Shown one piece after another: positions 29,419 through 37,366 of a stretch of 64,000 nucleotides of DNA. The notes below the pieces were generated by a model. It had not been told where the DNA came from, searched no databases, and saw nothing but the letters and a program-made list of their open reading frames with translations. Where the stretch lies: positions 1-64,000 of the forward strand of contig CAJTVB010000019.1 in the NCBI GenBank assembly GCA_910579755.1, written 5' to 3'. Both the position numbers and the translations under genes were made by a program. The stretch is from an uncultured Acetatifactor sp. (lineage in GTDB: Bacteria > Bacillota > Clostridia > Lachnospirales > Lachnospiraceae). The stretch's first letter is position 1; each line of letters starts with the position of its first letter.

Positions 29419-29443
29419 ACTGTTTCATAATTCAACTGTTTCC
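29419..29443. promoter_or_regulatory. Candidate MarR operator repeats
   Basis: ACTGTTTC at 29419-29426 and AACTGTTTCC at 29434-29443 are direct copies 15 bases apart, with a weaker TTGTTTC at 29404. The same word forms the perfect inverted repeat at 29483-29506. All lie in the AT-rich region between the marR start and the gene upstream. Binding is inferred only. Confidence 0.45.
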
Positions 29444-29469
29444 TTATCTAACAACTATTATATCCACAA

Positions 29470-29508
29470 AAAAAGAAAATGCAACAGTTTCTTATCGGAA
29501 ACTGTTAC
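29470..29508 (-). terminator. Terminator/inverted repeat upstream of marR
   Basis: Arms AACAGTTTC (29483-29491) and GAAACTGTT (29498-29506) with a six-base loop extend to 11 bp. On the minus strand the hairpin is followed by CATTTTCTTTTTTT, so it can end the transcript of the DUF951 and YdcF-like genes. The arm sequence matches the repeats before marR, so it could also be an operator. Confidence 0.6.
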
Positions 29509-29606
29509 ATCTTCCCTGGTGTCTTTATTTGTACTTTTCCTGATTCCTTTCCCCTCGGTTTATCTAATCTTTGTCTTCCCGGCGCCGAATCTCCGAAGCG
29601 CTATAC

Positions 29607-29798
29607 TCATCCCGCCTGATCCGCGGTCTGAATCTCCTTCACATTTTTTTCCAAAAGCCTCCTTGCAATCATGACCTGGTGGCCGCAGCCCCTGCACTTA
29701 ATCCTGAAATCCGCTCCTACCCGAAGCACCTCCCACTCCTTGCTTCCGCAGGGATGCTGCTTTTTCAGCTTCAAAATATCTCCTATATTGATGTCCAT
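29607..29798 (-). CDS. DUF951 small zinc-ribbon-like protein
   Basis: A 63-residue protein starting MDINIGDILKLKKQHPCG, typical of the DUF951 family common in Firmicutes. Three cysteines (HPCG, KCRGCGH) suggest metal binding with a histidine. In many Firmicutes the gene sits near ychF and DNA replication genes; its function is not known. AAGG before the ATG at 29798 favours that start over in-frame starts at 29804 and 29822. It follows the YdcF-like gene by 47 bases. Confidence 0.85.
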   Translation of the reverse strand: MDINIGDILKLKKQHPCGSKEWEVLRVGADFRIKCRGCGHQVMIARRLLEKNVKEIQTADQAG

Positions 29799-29845
29799 CT
29801 TCATCCTTCCCTTCTGACCCACTTACTGCCGTCGCCGGCGCAAAC

Positions 29846-30763
29846 CTACAGATTTCCCACCAGGAAATCCTTTATCACTCCCAAAAACTCCCGCAGCAGA
29901 TTATTGGGATTCATCCACAATACAGAACCTGCCGCCATCCCCTCTACGTTTGCATATCCCTGCTTTTCTGCGATCTTCATAGCCCGAAAAACATGAAAAT
30001 TGTTGGTCACGATCACCACCCTGCTGTTTTTCCTGTCCAACAGTTCACCGCTGAACCTAAGATTTTCAAAGGTGTTCGTAGACCGGTCCTCCTTCGTAAT
30101 CCGCTCCGGAGCAATTCCTGCGTCGATAAGATACTGCTCCATTCCGGCCGCCTCGCTGACCGGCTCGTTGCTCCCCTGGCCTCCGGACACAATAACCCGG
30201 GTCCCGGGATTCTCCAGCAGGTACTCCGCCGCCCGGTCCAGTCTGAGGCGCAGGGCCTGACTGGGGCCGTCTGCCTTCCACTGAGCCCCCAGCACGATCA
30301 AATAATCCGCTCCCGGCAAGGCACCCGCCTCAAACCGCGCCAGGATCATTCCCATGACCACTATGAATATCAACAGGCCAAGTCCTGTAACTCCAAGGAT
30401 TCCTGCCTTCAGCCACCCGGGCATGGCGTTTATGAGCCTTCGGTCCATAAACACCCAGGATGCCAGGAAAAATGCGGCCCCCAGAACCCCCCAGACCAGA
30501 TAAAAACGGGATCCGAATCCCGCTATGGAAATGCATATGCAATAAATAATGCAAATTGCACCCAATATGCCGAATATCATTGCTCCTGCTGACAATTTTT
30601 TTCTGTTTCTCCCTCTTTCTTCCAGATAAATAACCCTTTTTGCTTCACTTAAGGGAATCAGCCGATCCTTCTTTTTTCCCATTCTTCTCGTTTCCCGTAA
30701 CAGTTTTCTGAAGTCTCCTTCCGCAACATAACTAATATAGCACATAATAAACAGCCTTCTCAA
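29846..30763 (-). CDS. YdcF/DUF218 membrane protein
   Basis: A 305-residue protein with three or four hydrophobic helices (about 58-145) followed by a DUF218 domain: YLIVLGAQWKADGPSQALR, VIVSGGQG, EAAGMEQYL, STNTFENL and VTNNFHVFRA. The family includes E. coli YdcF and SanA, linked to envelope integrity, with an unproven SAM or nucleotide site. TTG at 30763 is taken as start because AAGGAG lies seven bases upstream; ATG at 30745 or 30682 are alternatives. Confidence 0.87.
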   Translation of the reverse strand: MRRLFIMCYISYVAEGDFRKLLRETRRMGKKKDRLIPLSEAKRVIYLEERGRNRKKLSAGAMIFGILGAICIIYCICISIAGFGSRFYLVWGVLGAAFFLASWVFMDRRLINAMPGWLKAGILGVTGLGLLIFIVVMGMILARFEAGALPGADYLIVLGAQWKADGPSQALRLRLDRAAEYLLENPGTRVIVSGGQGSNEPVSEAAGMEQYLIDAGIAPERITKEDRSTNTFENLRFSGELLDRKNSRVVIVTNNFHVFRAMKIAEKQGYANVEGMAAGSVLWMNPNNLLREFLGVIKDFLVGNL

Positions 30764-30841
30764 TAGGATGCTCCTTGAGATTTTCTTAAGATTTTATGAT
30801 TCTTCAAGGATTCTCTGACGCAGCCCCACATATTTTTCCCG

Positions 30842-30870
30842 TTGCCTATTCTATTTCCTTTGGATATAAT
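30842..30870 (+). promoter_or_regulatory. Promoter of the AAA/PD-(D/E)XK gene
   Basis: -35 TTGCCT (30842-30847), a 17-base spacer and -10 TATAAT (30865-30870). Transcription would begin near 30877, leaving a short leader before the GTG at 30905. Confidence 0.7.
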
Positions 30871-30904
30871 AAAAGAAAAGCCGTATGCGAAAAGAGGTGA
30901 GTCT

Positions 30905-32641
30905 GTGAGCAGAAAAGCCAAACTGCCTATCGGCATTGAAAATTTTGAAAAAGTGCGCACCCTGGGATTTTATTATGTTGACAAAACAGGATTAATCAAA
31001 GAGTTGCTGGATAATTGGGGAGAAGTAAATCTGTTCACCCGGCCCAGGCGATTCGGGAAAACTCTCAATATGAGCATGTTGAAATACTTTTTTGAATATG
31101 GCTGTGACAGGTCTCTGTTTGACGGTCTGTTGATTGCCGGGGAACAGGAGCTATGTGCAGAATATATGGGGAAGTTTCCAGTAATTTCAATCACTCTGAA
31201 GGGGGCAGCCTCAGACAATTTTGAAGGCGCACGGGCCATGCTTCGGTCCATCATTGGAGATGAGGCGCTGCGTTTTCGGTTTTTGCTGGACAGCGAACGT
31301 CTTTCGAGAGAAGAAAAAGCACGTTTTGCACAGTTGATCCATGTGGATGCAAGCGGACAGCACGGATACATTATGCCGGACGATGTACTGGCAGACAGCC
31401 TGCGCACTTTATCCGGTCTTCTGCGAAAACATTATGGACAGAAAGTCATCCTTTTAATAGATGAATACGATGTTCCGCTGGACAAGGCACAGCAATACGA
31501 TTACTACGACAGCATGATTACTCTTCTCCGCTCTCTGTTCGGCCAGGTTCTGAAAACAAATGACAGCCTTTATTTTGCCGTATTGACCGGTTGTTTGAGA
31601 ATATCCAGGGAAAGCATATTTACGGGATTAAACAATCTTAAGATCATGTCAATTACAAATGTACAGTTTGATGAGCATTTTGGATTTACAGACGCAGAGA
31701 TCAGAAAGCTTCTGAATTATTATGATCTGGACAACAAATACGATACGGTCAGAACATGGTATGACGGATATCATTTTGGCAATGAAGATGTTTATTGTCC
31801 CTGGGATGTGATCAACTACGTAGATTTGCTCCGCGGGGAACCGGATGCTTCTCCGAAATCCTTCTGGATCAATACCAGCGAAAACAGCATTGTCCGAAAC
31901 TTTATCCGAATGGCCGGTCCGCAGACAAGGCGAGAACTTGAACAGCTTGTGAACGGGGAAAGTGTCACCCGAAAAGTCAATGAGGAATTAACCTACAGAG
32001 ATCTTTATAGGAAGATCGATAATCTGTGGAGCGTGTTGTTTACTACGGGGTACCTTACCCAGCGTGGAAAAACAGACGATAAATTCTATCAGCTGGCAAT
32101 CCCGAATCTGGAAATCAAAGAGGTTTTCGTTGAGCAGATATTAAATTGGTTTCAAGAGGAAGTCAGCAAGGATACCGCAAAGCTGGATGCATTTTGTACA
32201 GCATTTGCCACGGCAGATGCCATGGCCGTGGAATCACAGTTTAATGCCTATCTTTCAAAAACTATCAGCATCCGCGACACAAATGTGCGTAAGGATCGGA
32301 AAGAAAATTTTTACCATGGCATATTGCTGGGATTGTTGAGCCATCGTGAAGACTGGATCCTTGTATCCAATGCAGAATCCGGAGACGGCTACAGCGATAT
32401 CCTGATCGAGCTGGAAAATGAAGAGGTTGGAATTGTAGTAGAAATCAAATATCCGGATAACGGGAATTTGGAAAAAGGATGTCTGGAAGCATTAGAACAA
32501 ATAGAGCGTCTGCGGTATGAGGAAAAACTTTTGCAAAACGGAATGACAACAATCTACCATTATGGAATTGCCTGTTATAAGAAAAAATGCATGGTGCAGG
32601 TCAGGCGCCGCACCCCGGGAGGTCATTATGAAGGATTATGA
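30905..32641 (+). CDS. AAA-ATPase with C-terminal PD-(D/E)XK nuclease-like domain
   Basis: A 578-residue member of the AAA-ATPase-like plus DUF1703 family abundant in gut Firmicutes and Bacteroidetes. The N-terminal part has the unusual P-loop FTRPRRFGKTLNMSML and Walker B VILLIDEYDVPLDKA. The C-terminal part has the nuclease-fold triad pattern GYSDI...GIVVEIKY. A role in DNA handling or defence is suspected for the family but unproven. GTG 30905 is chosen because GAGGTG lies just upstream and an earlier TTG falls inside the promoter. It overlaps the sirtuin gene by 14 bases. Confidence 0.9.
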   Translation: MSRKAKLPIGIENFEKVRTLGFYYVDKTGLIKELLDNWGEVNLFTRPRRFGKTLNMSMLKYFFEYGCDRSLFDGLLIAGEQELCAEYMGKFPVISITLKGAASDNFEGARAMLRSIIGDEALRFRFLLDSERLSREEKARFAQLIHVDASGQHGYIMPDDVLADSLRTLSGLLRKHYGQKVILLIDEYDVPLDKAQQYDYYDSMITLLRSLFGQVLKTNDSLYFAVLTGCLRISRESIFTGLNNLKIMSITNVQFDEHFGFTDAEIRKLLNYYDLDNKYDTVRTWYDGYHFGNEDVYCPWDVINYVDLLRGEPDASPKSFWINTSENSIVRNFIRMAGPQTRRELEQLVNGESVTRKVNEELTYRDLYRKIDNLWSVLFTTGYLTQRGKTDDKFYQLAIPNLEIKEVFVEQILNWFQEEVSKDTAKLDAFCTAFATADAMAVESQFNAYLSKTISIRDTNVRKDRKENFYHGILLGLLSHREDWILVSNAESGDGYSDILIELENEEVGIVVEIKYPDNGNLEKGCLEALEQIERLRYEEKLLQNGMTTIYHYGIACYKKKCMVQVRRRTPGGHYEGL

Positions 32642-33356
32642 AAATCAGATCAGGGAACTGAAAAATATCATTGAAGCCAATGACAATATCGTATTTTTCG
32701 GCGGTGCAGGCGTCTCCACCGAAAGCGGCATCCCCGACTTTCGAAGCGTGGACGGGCTGTATAATCAGCAATACGATTACCCGCCGGAAACCATTCTAAG
32801 CCACACCTTTTACCGGAAAAATCCCCAGGAATTCTTCCGGTTCTACCGCAACAAAATGCTTTTTCTGGACGCTCAGCCCAATGCCGCCCACAAAAAGCTT
32901 GCCCAATTGGAACAGCAGGGCAAGCTGAAGGCAGTTATCACCCAGAATATCGACGGCCTGCACCAGGCTGCAGGCAGCAAAACCGTGCTGGAGCTGCACG
33001 GCAGCGTTCTTCGCAACTATTGCGAAAGCTGCAGAAAATTCCACGATGCCCCCTATATCCTGAACTCACAGGACATCCCCAAATGCCAGGCCTGCGGCGG
33101 CTCCGTAAAGCCCGACGTGGTGCTGTACGAGGAAGGTCTTGATCAAAAAACCATAAACGCCGCAGTGCGTTTCATTCGGGAAGCCCAGGTACTGATCATC
33201 GGCGGCACCTCTCTGGCCGTATATCCCGCCGCCGGCCTGATCGATTATTTCCAGGGGGACAAACTGGTGGTGATCAACAAGGCCCCCACCCCCAGAGATT
33301 CTTACGCCGATCTGCTGATTCAGGCCCCTATCGGAGAAGTGTTTGCCCAGCTGTAA
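32628..33356 (+). CDS. Sirtuin, NAD-dependent protein deacylase
   Basis: Removes acyl groups from lysines using NAD. The 242-residue protein has GGAGVSTESGIPDFR, TQNIDGLH, the catalytic His124 in ELHGS, and a zinc ribbon from Cys132, Cys135, Cys153 and Cys156 (YCESC, KCQAC). The full zinc site and catalytic histidine mark a genuine deacylase of the CobB/SrtN type. GGGAGG precedes the ATG, which lies inside the end of the AAA gene, so translation is probably coupled. Confidence 0.95.
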   Translation: MKDYENQIRELKNIIEANDNIVFFGGAGVSTESGIPDFRSVDGLYNQQYDYPPETILSHTFYRKNPQEFFRFYRNKMLFLDAQPNAAHKKLAQLEQQGKLKAVITQNIDGLHQAAGSKTVLELHGSVLRNYCESCRKFHDAPYILNSQDIPKCQACGGSVKPDVVLYEEGLDQKTINAAVRFIREAQVLIIGGTSLAVYPAAGLIDYFQGDKLVVINKAPTPRDSYADLLIQAPIGEVFAQL

Positions 33357-33412
33357 AACAAGCCGCCTATAATAGCAATGCCCCCTGTGAGGCAGTCTCT
33401 CCCAGGGGCTTG

Positions 33413-34117
33413 CTAGTATGTGAAGTGAAACACATTTGGAATGTCACCGCCAAATGTTCTGACTGCCATTCGGTACATCGCCTTTGCATGGATACGGTCG
33501 TGCCAGATAAAACGCCGCAGCACTTTCCGCAACGACCATTCTTCATTATAGCTGCCCAGGCTGACAATATTCTTCAAAAAATCCGGCTGGCCTTCGAGCA
33601 GCACAAAACCTCGCTGCCGACAGTCCACAATCGTTCCTTCATGATCAGTCTCAACACCAATCTCCCCAAAGTAATAATCATTGACGTTTTTTGTGTGCTC
33701 ATACATTTCAGATGCCGTGCGGGGAACTTGCCCATAGAAGGTTTTCCGGACTGGCAGACAGCTTTTATTCTTGTCGGGAATCGCCTCATACAAATCCAGA
33801 AAATCCTGTGCGGATTTCAGTGCAAGTGCTTTTAATTCTTCGTATTCCGCTCTGGATAAAGGCTCTTTTTCTTCTTCAAAAAGGACATCAGAATCCGCAT
33901 CCGAAATCGTAAGCAGTGAGGCTTTCTCCTGTGTAATTATCGTCTCCAAAGAGACGGGGACTGCTTCGCCTTTCCATTCCAGGTAAGATGCAACCTCTCC
34001 TGCCATCTTTTGCAGAGCAATATCCTTTGTCTCACCACGTGTATATGCTCCAACAAAGTTGTTGGCATACAAAATACTGTCATTGCCATTGTGCTCCCAC
34101 ACACACCGTATTTTCAT
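33413..34117 (-). CDS. HicB-like domain fused to DinB-like domain
   Basis: A 234-residue protein with two apparent parts. Residues 1-60 (FVGAYTRGETKDIALQKMAG) resemble a HicB antitoxin fold. Residues about 130-234 look like a DinB/YfiT four-helix metal-binding domain, with histidines in YEHTKNVND and WHDRIHAKAMYR. No HicA toxin lies beside it. Function is unknown; DinB-fold proteins include thiol-dependent enzymes. GGAG precedes the ATG. It converges with the sirtuin gene. Confidence 0.65.
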   Translation of the reverse strand: MKIRCVWEHNGNDSILYANNFVGAYTRGETKDIALQKMAGEVASYLEWKGEAVPVSLETIITQEKASLLTISDADSDVLFEEEKEPLSRAEYEELKALALKSAQDFLDLYEAIPDKNKSCLPVRKTFYGQVPRTASEMYEHTKNVNDYYFGEIGVETDHEGTIVDCRQRGFVLLEGQPDFLKNIVSLGSYNEEWSLRKVLRRFIWHDRIHAKAMYRMAVRTFGGDIPNVFHFTY

Positions 34118-34145
34118 AATCTTTCTCCAATTTATATGGTTTATC

Positions 34146-34526
34146 TTACAGCCTTATTTTCATACCGTCATATGCAAAATATATTAAGTTCAATTCTCTC
34201 TCCAATTCTCTATAATCATCATATGATTTTCCCCAGTCTTCCTCTAAATGTGTAATGATAACTCTTTTGATTCCATACTGTTCCCGTATCATATCAATTT
34301 CGTCTAAAGTAAATAATTCTTTTCGAAGCGGGTTATCTTCATTTAATACAAAACCATCTTTTAATATATCCCCGATAATTGTATTGCCAATAATTAAAAC
34401 ATCTGCACCTTGAAATTTTTCTGATTTTGGAAACGGCTTTACATCATTTCTAAAACCATCGGCCATTACAAGCGTTCCATCATAATTACAACTTACACCT
34501 ACCGATTTATATGCACAGACATATCA
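34146..34526 (-). pseudogene. Metallo-beta-lactamase-fold protein, C-terminal remnant
   Basis: The open frame encodes only the end of an MBL-fold hydrolase: SVGVSCNYDGTLVMADGF, a GADVLIIGNT strand and VIITHLEEDWGKSYDDY. The HxHxDH metal motif and first two thirds are absent, and an in-frame stop lies at about 34527. The strip is markedly AT-richer than its neighbours, suggesting a separate origin. Confidence 0.6.
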
Positions 34527-34571
34527 AACCTGCCTGCGTAACCGTGCATCCAATCGAAACACAAGATAACC

Positions 34572-35927
34572 CTATCCAACCGCCTCCGCAGCAGTGAGGG
34601 CAGCCCCTTCCGCTCCCGTGTACCCGCCCTTCCCGGGCCGTACCCTCAGACCGGTCATCTGAGAGATCACCTCCAGCCAGAGTGCGCTCTCCGAGGGCTG
34701 GCCCACCATAACCGCCTCCCGGGCACAGATACCTTCTCCTGCAAGACGCTCTATCTGTGCCTGCAAAAGCCGTACCGTGCCCTCCATAATGGCCCGGGCA
34801 ATATGTTTTGAAGGAAAGCTGCGGATTCTATCATCAACTCCGGTGTCCGGCTGCCTGGACTTCCCCTGGCCCCCGTCTCCCGACAGTGTATCCGAAGGCT
34901 CCTCCTTCAGATCCAGAACCAGCCCTCCCGCGCCGGGTTCGCTCTCCCCTGCCAGGCTTATAAAACGCTCAAACATATCCTCTCCGTCTCCCAGATACCT
35001 GGCAACAAGATTTCTGATGCGTTCCCCTACAGAGGGCACGGAAACCATGGCTCCCCAGCAGCCCTCCGGGGCATAAAAGGGATCGGCCAGCGCTCCGCAG
35101 CGAAGAATGCGGTCCCGGTCCTTCACAGGATAAAACCCTACCCAGGAAGTACCGCAGGACAAAAGCATCTGTCCTTCCTGCAGCACTCCCGCTCCTTTTG
35201 CCGCAGCGGGATGATCAAAGCTTCCCAGCACCAGGGGCATACCCTCCGGCAGCCCCGACCAGGCGGCTCCTTCCCGGGTAACTCTGCCAAGGATCCGGCC
35301 TGTCTCTCCCACAGGCGGCAGCCGGTCCTCACGGATTCCCAAAATATCCAGCAGTCTCCTGTTGTATACCCCCGTCCTCTGATCCAGCAGGAAAGAAGGC
35401 GTCCCCGCCGATCCGCTCACCCCCCAGACGCCGGTGAGTCTCCAATAAAGATATTCCGTACTCATACAGATCATGCCGCCGCGGTCCAGCAGTTCCGGCT
35501 GATGACAGCGCAGATAACAAAGCTGCGCCAGGGGAAAGGTTTGGCAGTCAAAGCTCCAGCCGGACGCCTTATAAATTTCCTCAGCGCAGATATCTTTCAG
35601 AAGCTCCCTGGCCTCCTCCTTCACACGGCGGTCCTGCCAGTTGATAATCTTCGTCAAAGGAGTGCCGTCTGAATCCAGAACCAACAGATTCCCGCTGGCC
35701 GACGCGGCGCATACGGCTCCGATTTCACCGCTTCCCGCCGATTCCAATTGCCTGAGCAGACTGCCGCAGGTTTCCAGATAGTCCTCCGCTGCCAGCTCTT
35801 TCCATCCCTCCCGGGGACTTTGATACGTAAAATCCCTCTTTGCGGCAGAAAGCCTTTCACCCTTTGGCCCCACAGCCACACCTTTGACCGAGGATGTTCC
35901 TATATCCAGTCCAATCACATTTATCAT
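34572..35927 (-). CDS. FGGY-family carbohydrate kinase
   Basis: Phosphorylates a sugar or polyol with ATP. The 451-residue protein begins INVIGLDIGTSSVKGVAV (phosphate 1 motif) and has the substrate/catalytic region GSFDHPAAAKGAG with the conserved aspartate and an LSCGTSWVGF adenosine-side motif. Length is slightly short for the family. The substrate is not assignable; xylulokinase, gluconokinase and fuculokinase are all relatives. ATG 35927 is used with AGGTG upstream, four bases after the YjbQ stop. It is the last gene of locus A. Confidence 0.9.
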   Translation of the reverse strand: MINVIGLDIGTSSVKGVAVGPKGERLSAAKRDFTYQSPREGWKELAAEDYLETCGSLLRQLESAGSGEIGAVCAASASGNLLVLDSDGTPLTKIINWQDRRVKEEARELLKDICAEEIYKASGWSFDCQTFPLAQLCYLRCHQPELLDRGGMICMSTEYLYWRLTGVWGVSGSAGTPSFLLDQRTGVYNRRLLDILGIREDRLPPVGETGRILGRVTREGAAWSGLPEGMPLVLGSFDHPAAAKGAGVLQEGQMLLSCGTSWVGFYPVKDRDRILRCGALADPFYAPEGCWGAMVSVPSVGERIRNLVARYLGDGEDMFERFISLAGESEPGAGGLVLDLKEEPSDTLSGDGGQGKSRQPDTGVDDRIRSFPSKHIARAIMEGTVRLLQAQIERLAGEGICAREAVMVGQPSESALWLEVISQMTGLRVRPGKGGYTGAEGAALTAAEAVG

Positions 35928-35931
35928 AAAA

Positions 35932-36426
35932 TTATTCACCTATGACCATGACCTGAACGGTCCGTTCCCTGGCTCTGGTCTGATCAAAGTCTATAAAGTA
36001 CACACGCCCATTGTCTCCCAGATCCATTTTCCCGTCAATTACTGTAATCGTCTCATTCCTGCCGATGATGGCGGAGCGCAGATGAGCGTCCGTGTTATGG
36101 CAGCCTCTTGCATCCTCCCCGTGGGCATCCGCAAATTTCAGCGCCTCAGGCCCGGGATGCAGATATGTACCCTCCTTCCGGCAGACAGGAACCGCCGCCT
36201 CAAAGACATCCACCAGATCCTGCTGAAGCGTCTCCAGCCCCGTCATGGACATGTCATGAGCACGTTCCTGGGTAATTACGCCGCAGGTGGTATGGCGCGA
36301 ATACACCACTAATATGCCGTCTTTTATGCCGGAACGGTCAAGCGCCTCCCCTGCCTGATCCGTCACATCGTGAAAGGTACAGATCTTGTCATTGGACTGT
36401 ATTTTAAATGATTCCCTGTATACCAT
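35932..36426 (-). CDS. YjbQ/UPF0047 family protein, copy B
   Basis: A 164-residue protein of the UPF0047 fold. It has the histidine-bearing motifs SRHTTCGVITQE, YLHPGPEAL, CHNTDAHLRSAIIG and GKMDLGDNGRVYFIDFD. E. coli YjbQ has weak thiamine-phosphate synthase activity, but the physiological role of the family is unresolved. The start MVYRES at 36426 is chosen by alignment with copy C (MVYREA); MGVMVY at 36435 is an alternative. It lies between another YjbQ copy and an FGGY kinase, in an operon for sugar uptake and cleavage. Confidence 0.88.
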   Translation of the reverse strand: MVYRESFKIQSNDKICTFHDVTDQAGEALDRSGIKDGILVVYSRHTTCGVITQERAHDMSMTGLETLQQDLVDVFEAAVPVCRKEGTYLHPGPEALKFADAHGEDARGCHNTDAHLRSAIIGRNETITVIDGKMDLGDNGRVYFIDFDQTRARERTVQVMVIGE

Positions 36427-36493
36427 GACACCCATTTTCCTTTCTTTTTTACGCACTTCCCGACATGCCGCCTTCGGCGGCACCTTCACACTG

Positions 36494-37114
36494 TTATCTG
36501 TTCTGCTGTAAGGTATATCTCACATCATAAGCCTTTTCTTCATCGGTATATTTTCGAAGGGTATCGATTACCCGGCCCTCATTCCATTTCCGGTCCTCGA
36601 TCTCATCCCCGGTCCCCATCACAGTGATATTCAGCTGTCTGCGGCGGGCGCGGACATGATCCCAGTCCACAAAATAAATATGGGCAAATTCCCCTCCGTC
36701 CAGCTCTCCGTCCTTGATGGTCATGGTCTCGCTGCGGCCAAAAAAGACACTGCGCAGATGACCATCCGTATTCATGCTGGTAAAATCTCCGGGCTCTCCC
36801 ACGAAACGTCCAAACTGCGCATGCAGCGGACCCGGATGACGATATTGATGCTCCTCGGCAAAATCGGGAATCATTTTCCGCATAATATCCAAAAGATCAT
36901 GCTGAAGATATTCCAGATCAAAGGAATCTATATCATGGGAGCACTCCTGAATCATAACCGAGCAGGTGGTATGATGAGAGGCAATACAACAAGTTCCGTT
37001 TTTGATTCCCGATGCCTTCACGATCTCCAGAACCTCCTTTGACACATCATGAAATGTGGGAATCCATCCTCTGGACTGCAGCTCCAATTCTTTTTGATAC
37101 ACTTTAAAATCCAT
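36494..37114 (-). CDS. YjbQ/UPF0047 family protein, copy A (extended)
   Basis: A 206-residue relative of copy B with the same order of motifs: SHHTTCSVMIQE, YRHPGPLHA, MNTDGHLRSVFFGRSET and DGELDGGEFAHIYFVDWD. It carries a C-terminal extension of about 35 residues (DEIEDRKWNEGRVID...) not found in the other two. All core histidines are present. AAGGGG precedes the ATG. It follows a 250-base leader holding inverted repeats and a short possible leader frame, and precedes copy B by 67 bases. Confidence 0.88.
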   Translation of the reverse strand: MDFKVYQKELELQSRGWIPTFHDVSKEVLEIVKASGIKNGTCCIASHHTTCSVMIQECSHDIDSFDLEYLQHDLLDIMRKMIPDFAEEHQYRHPGPLHAQFGRFVGEPGDFTSMNTDGHLRSVFFGRSETMTIKDGELDGGEFAHIYFVDWDHVRARRRQLNITVMGTGDEIEDRKWNEGRVIDTLRKYTDEEKAYDVRYTLQQNR

Positions 37115-37116
37115 TT

Positions 37117-37176
37117 CTATACCCCTTTACGCGCTTCAGCGCACATATCAATCAATATTTGGAACTTTAGTTCCAA
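37117..37176 (-). other. Possible 19-codon leader frame before YjbQ copy A
   Basis: TTG at 37176 is preceded by a strong AGGAGG seven bases upstream and opens a frame encoding MELKFQILIDMCAEARKGV, ending two bases before the ATG of YjbQ copy A. Its start lies inside an 8-bp-arm inverted repeat. A leader peptide is possible; chance cannot be excluded. Confidence 0.3.
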
Positions 37177-37177
37177 A
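37158..37177. repeat. Palindrome upstream of YjbQ copy A
   Basis: Arms TTTGGAAC and GTTCCAAA with a four-base centre (TTTA). It could be an operator or an RNA hairpin covering the leader-frame start. Two further hairpins lie in the same gap, at 37203-37222 and 37249-37269 (AGGGAA/TTCCCT). Confidence 0.5.
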
Positions 37178-37319
37178 CTTATACCTCCTGGCCCGCTTCA
37201 TAAGAGGATGTGTAAACACCTCTCCTTGGGCACGAATTCATCATTGAAAGGGAACCTTCAAAATTCCCTCCTGCCATAAGAATAATAGGTTGTAAAAACG
37301 GATCCTGTCTCTACTAAGA

Positions 37320-37348
37320 ATAGCATAAACAGATGCGGAAGGAAACAA
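37320..37348 (-). promoter_or_regulatory. Candidate internal promoter before the YjbQ pair
   Basis: Minus strand -35 TTGTTT (37343-37348), a 17-base spacer and -10 TGCTAT (37320-37325), just after the SIS gene. The long 252-base gap in an otherwise tight operon supports a separate start, but both boxes are imperfect. Confidence 0.35.
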
Positions 37349-37366
37349 TATCATGATAAAATTGTC

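Noticed and set aside
30905..33356. Calling the AAA-sirtuin pair a Sir2 antiphage system
   Set aside because: The sirtuin keeps the zinc site and catalytic histidine of a normal deacylase, and no other defence gene is nearby.
33379..33410. Hairpin between the sirtuin and HicB-DinB genes as terminator
   Set aside because: GCCCC/GGGGC pairing exists but the loop is long and no T tract follows on either strand.
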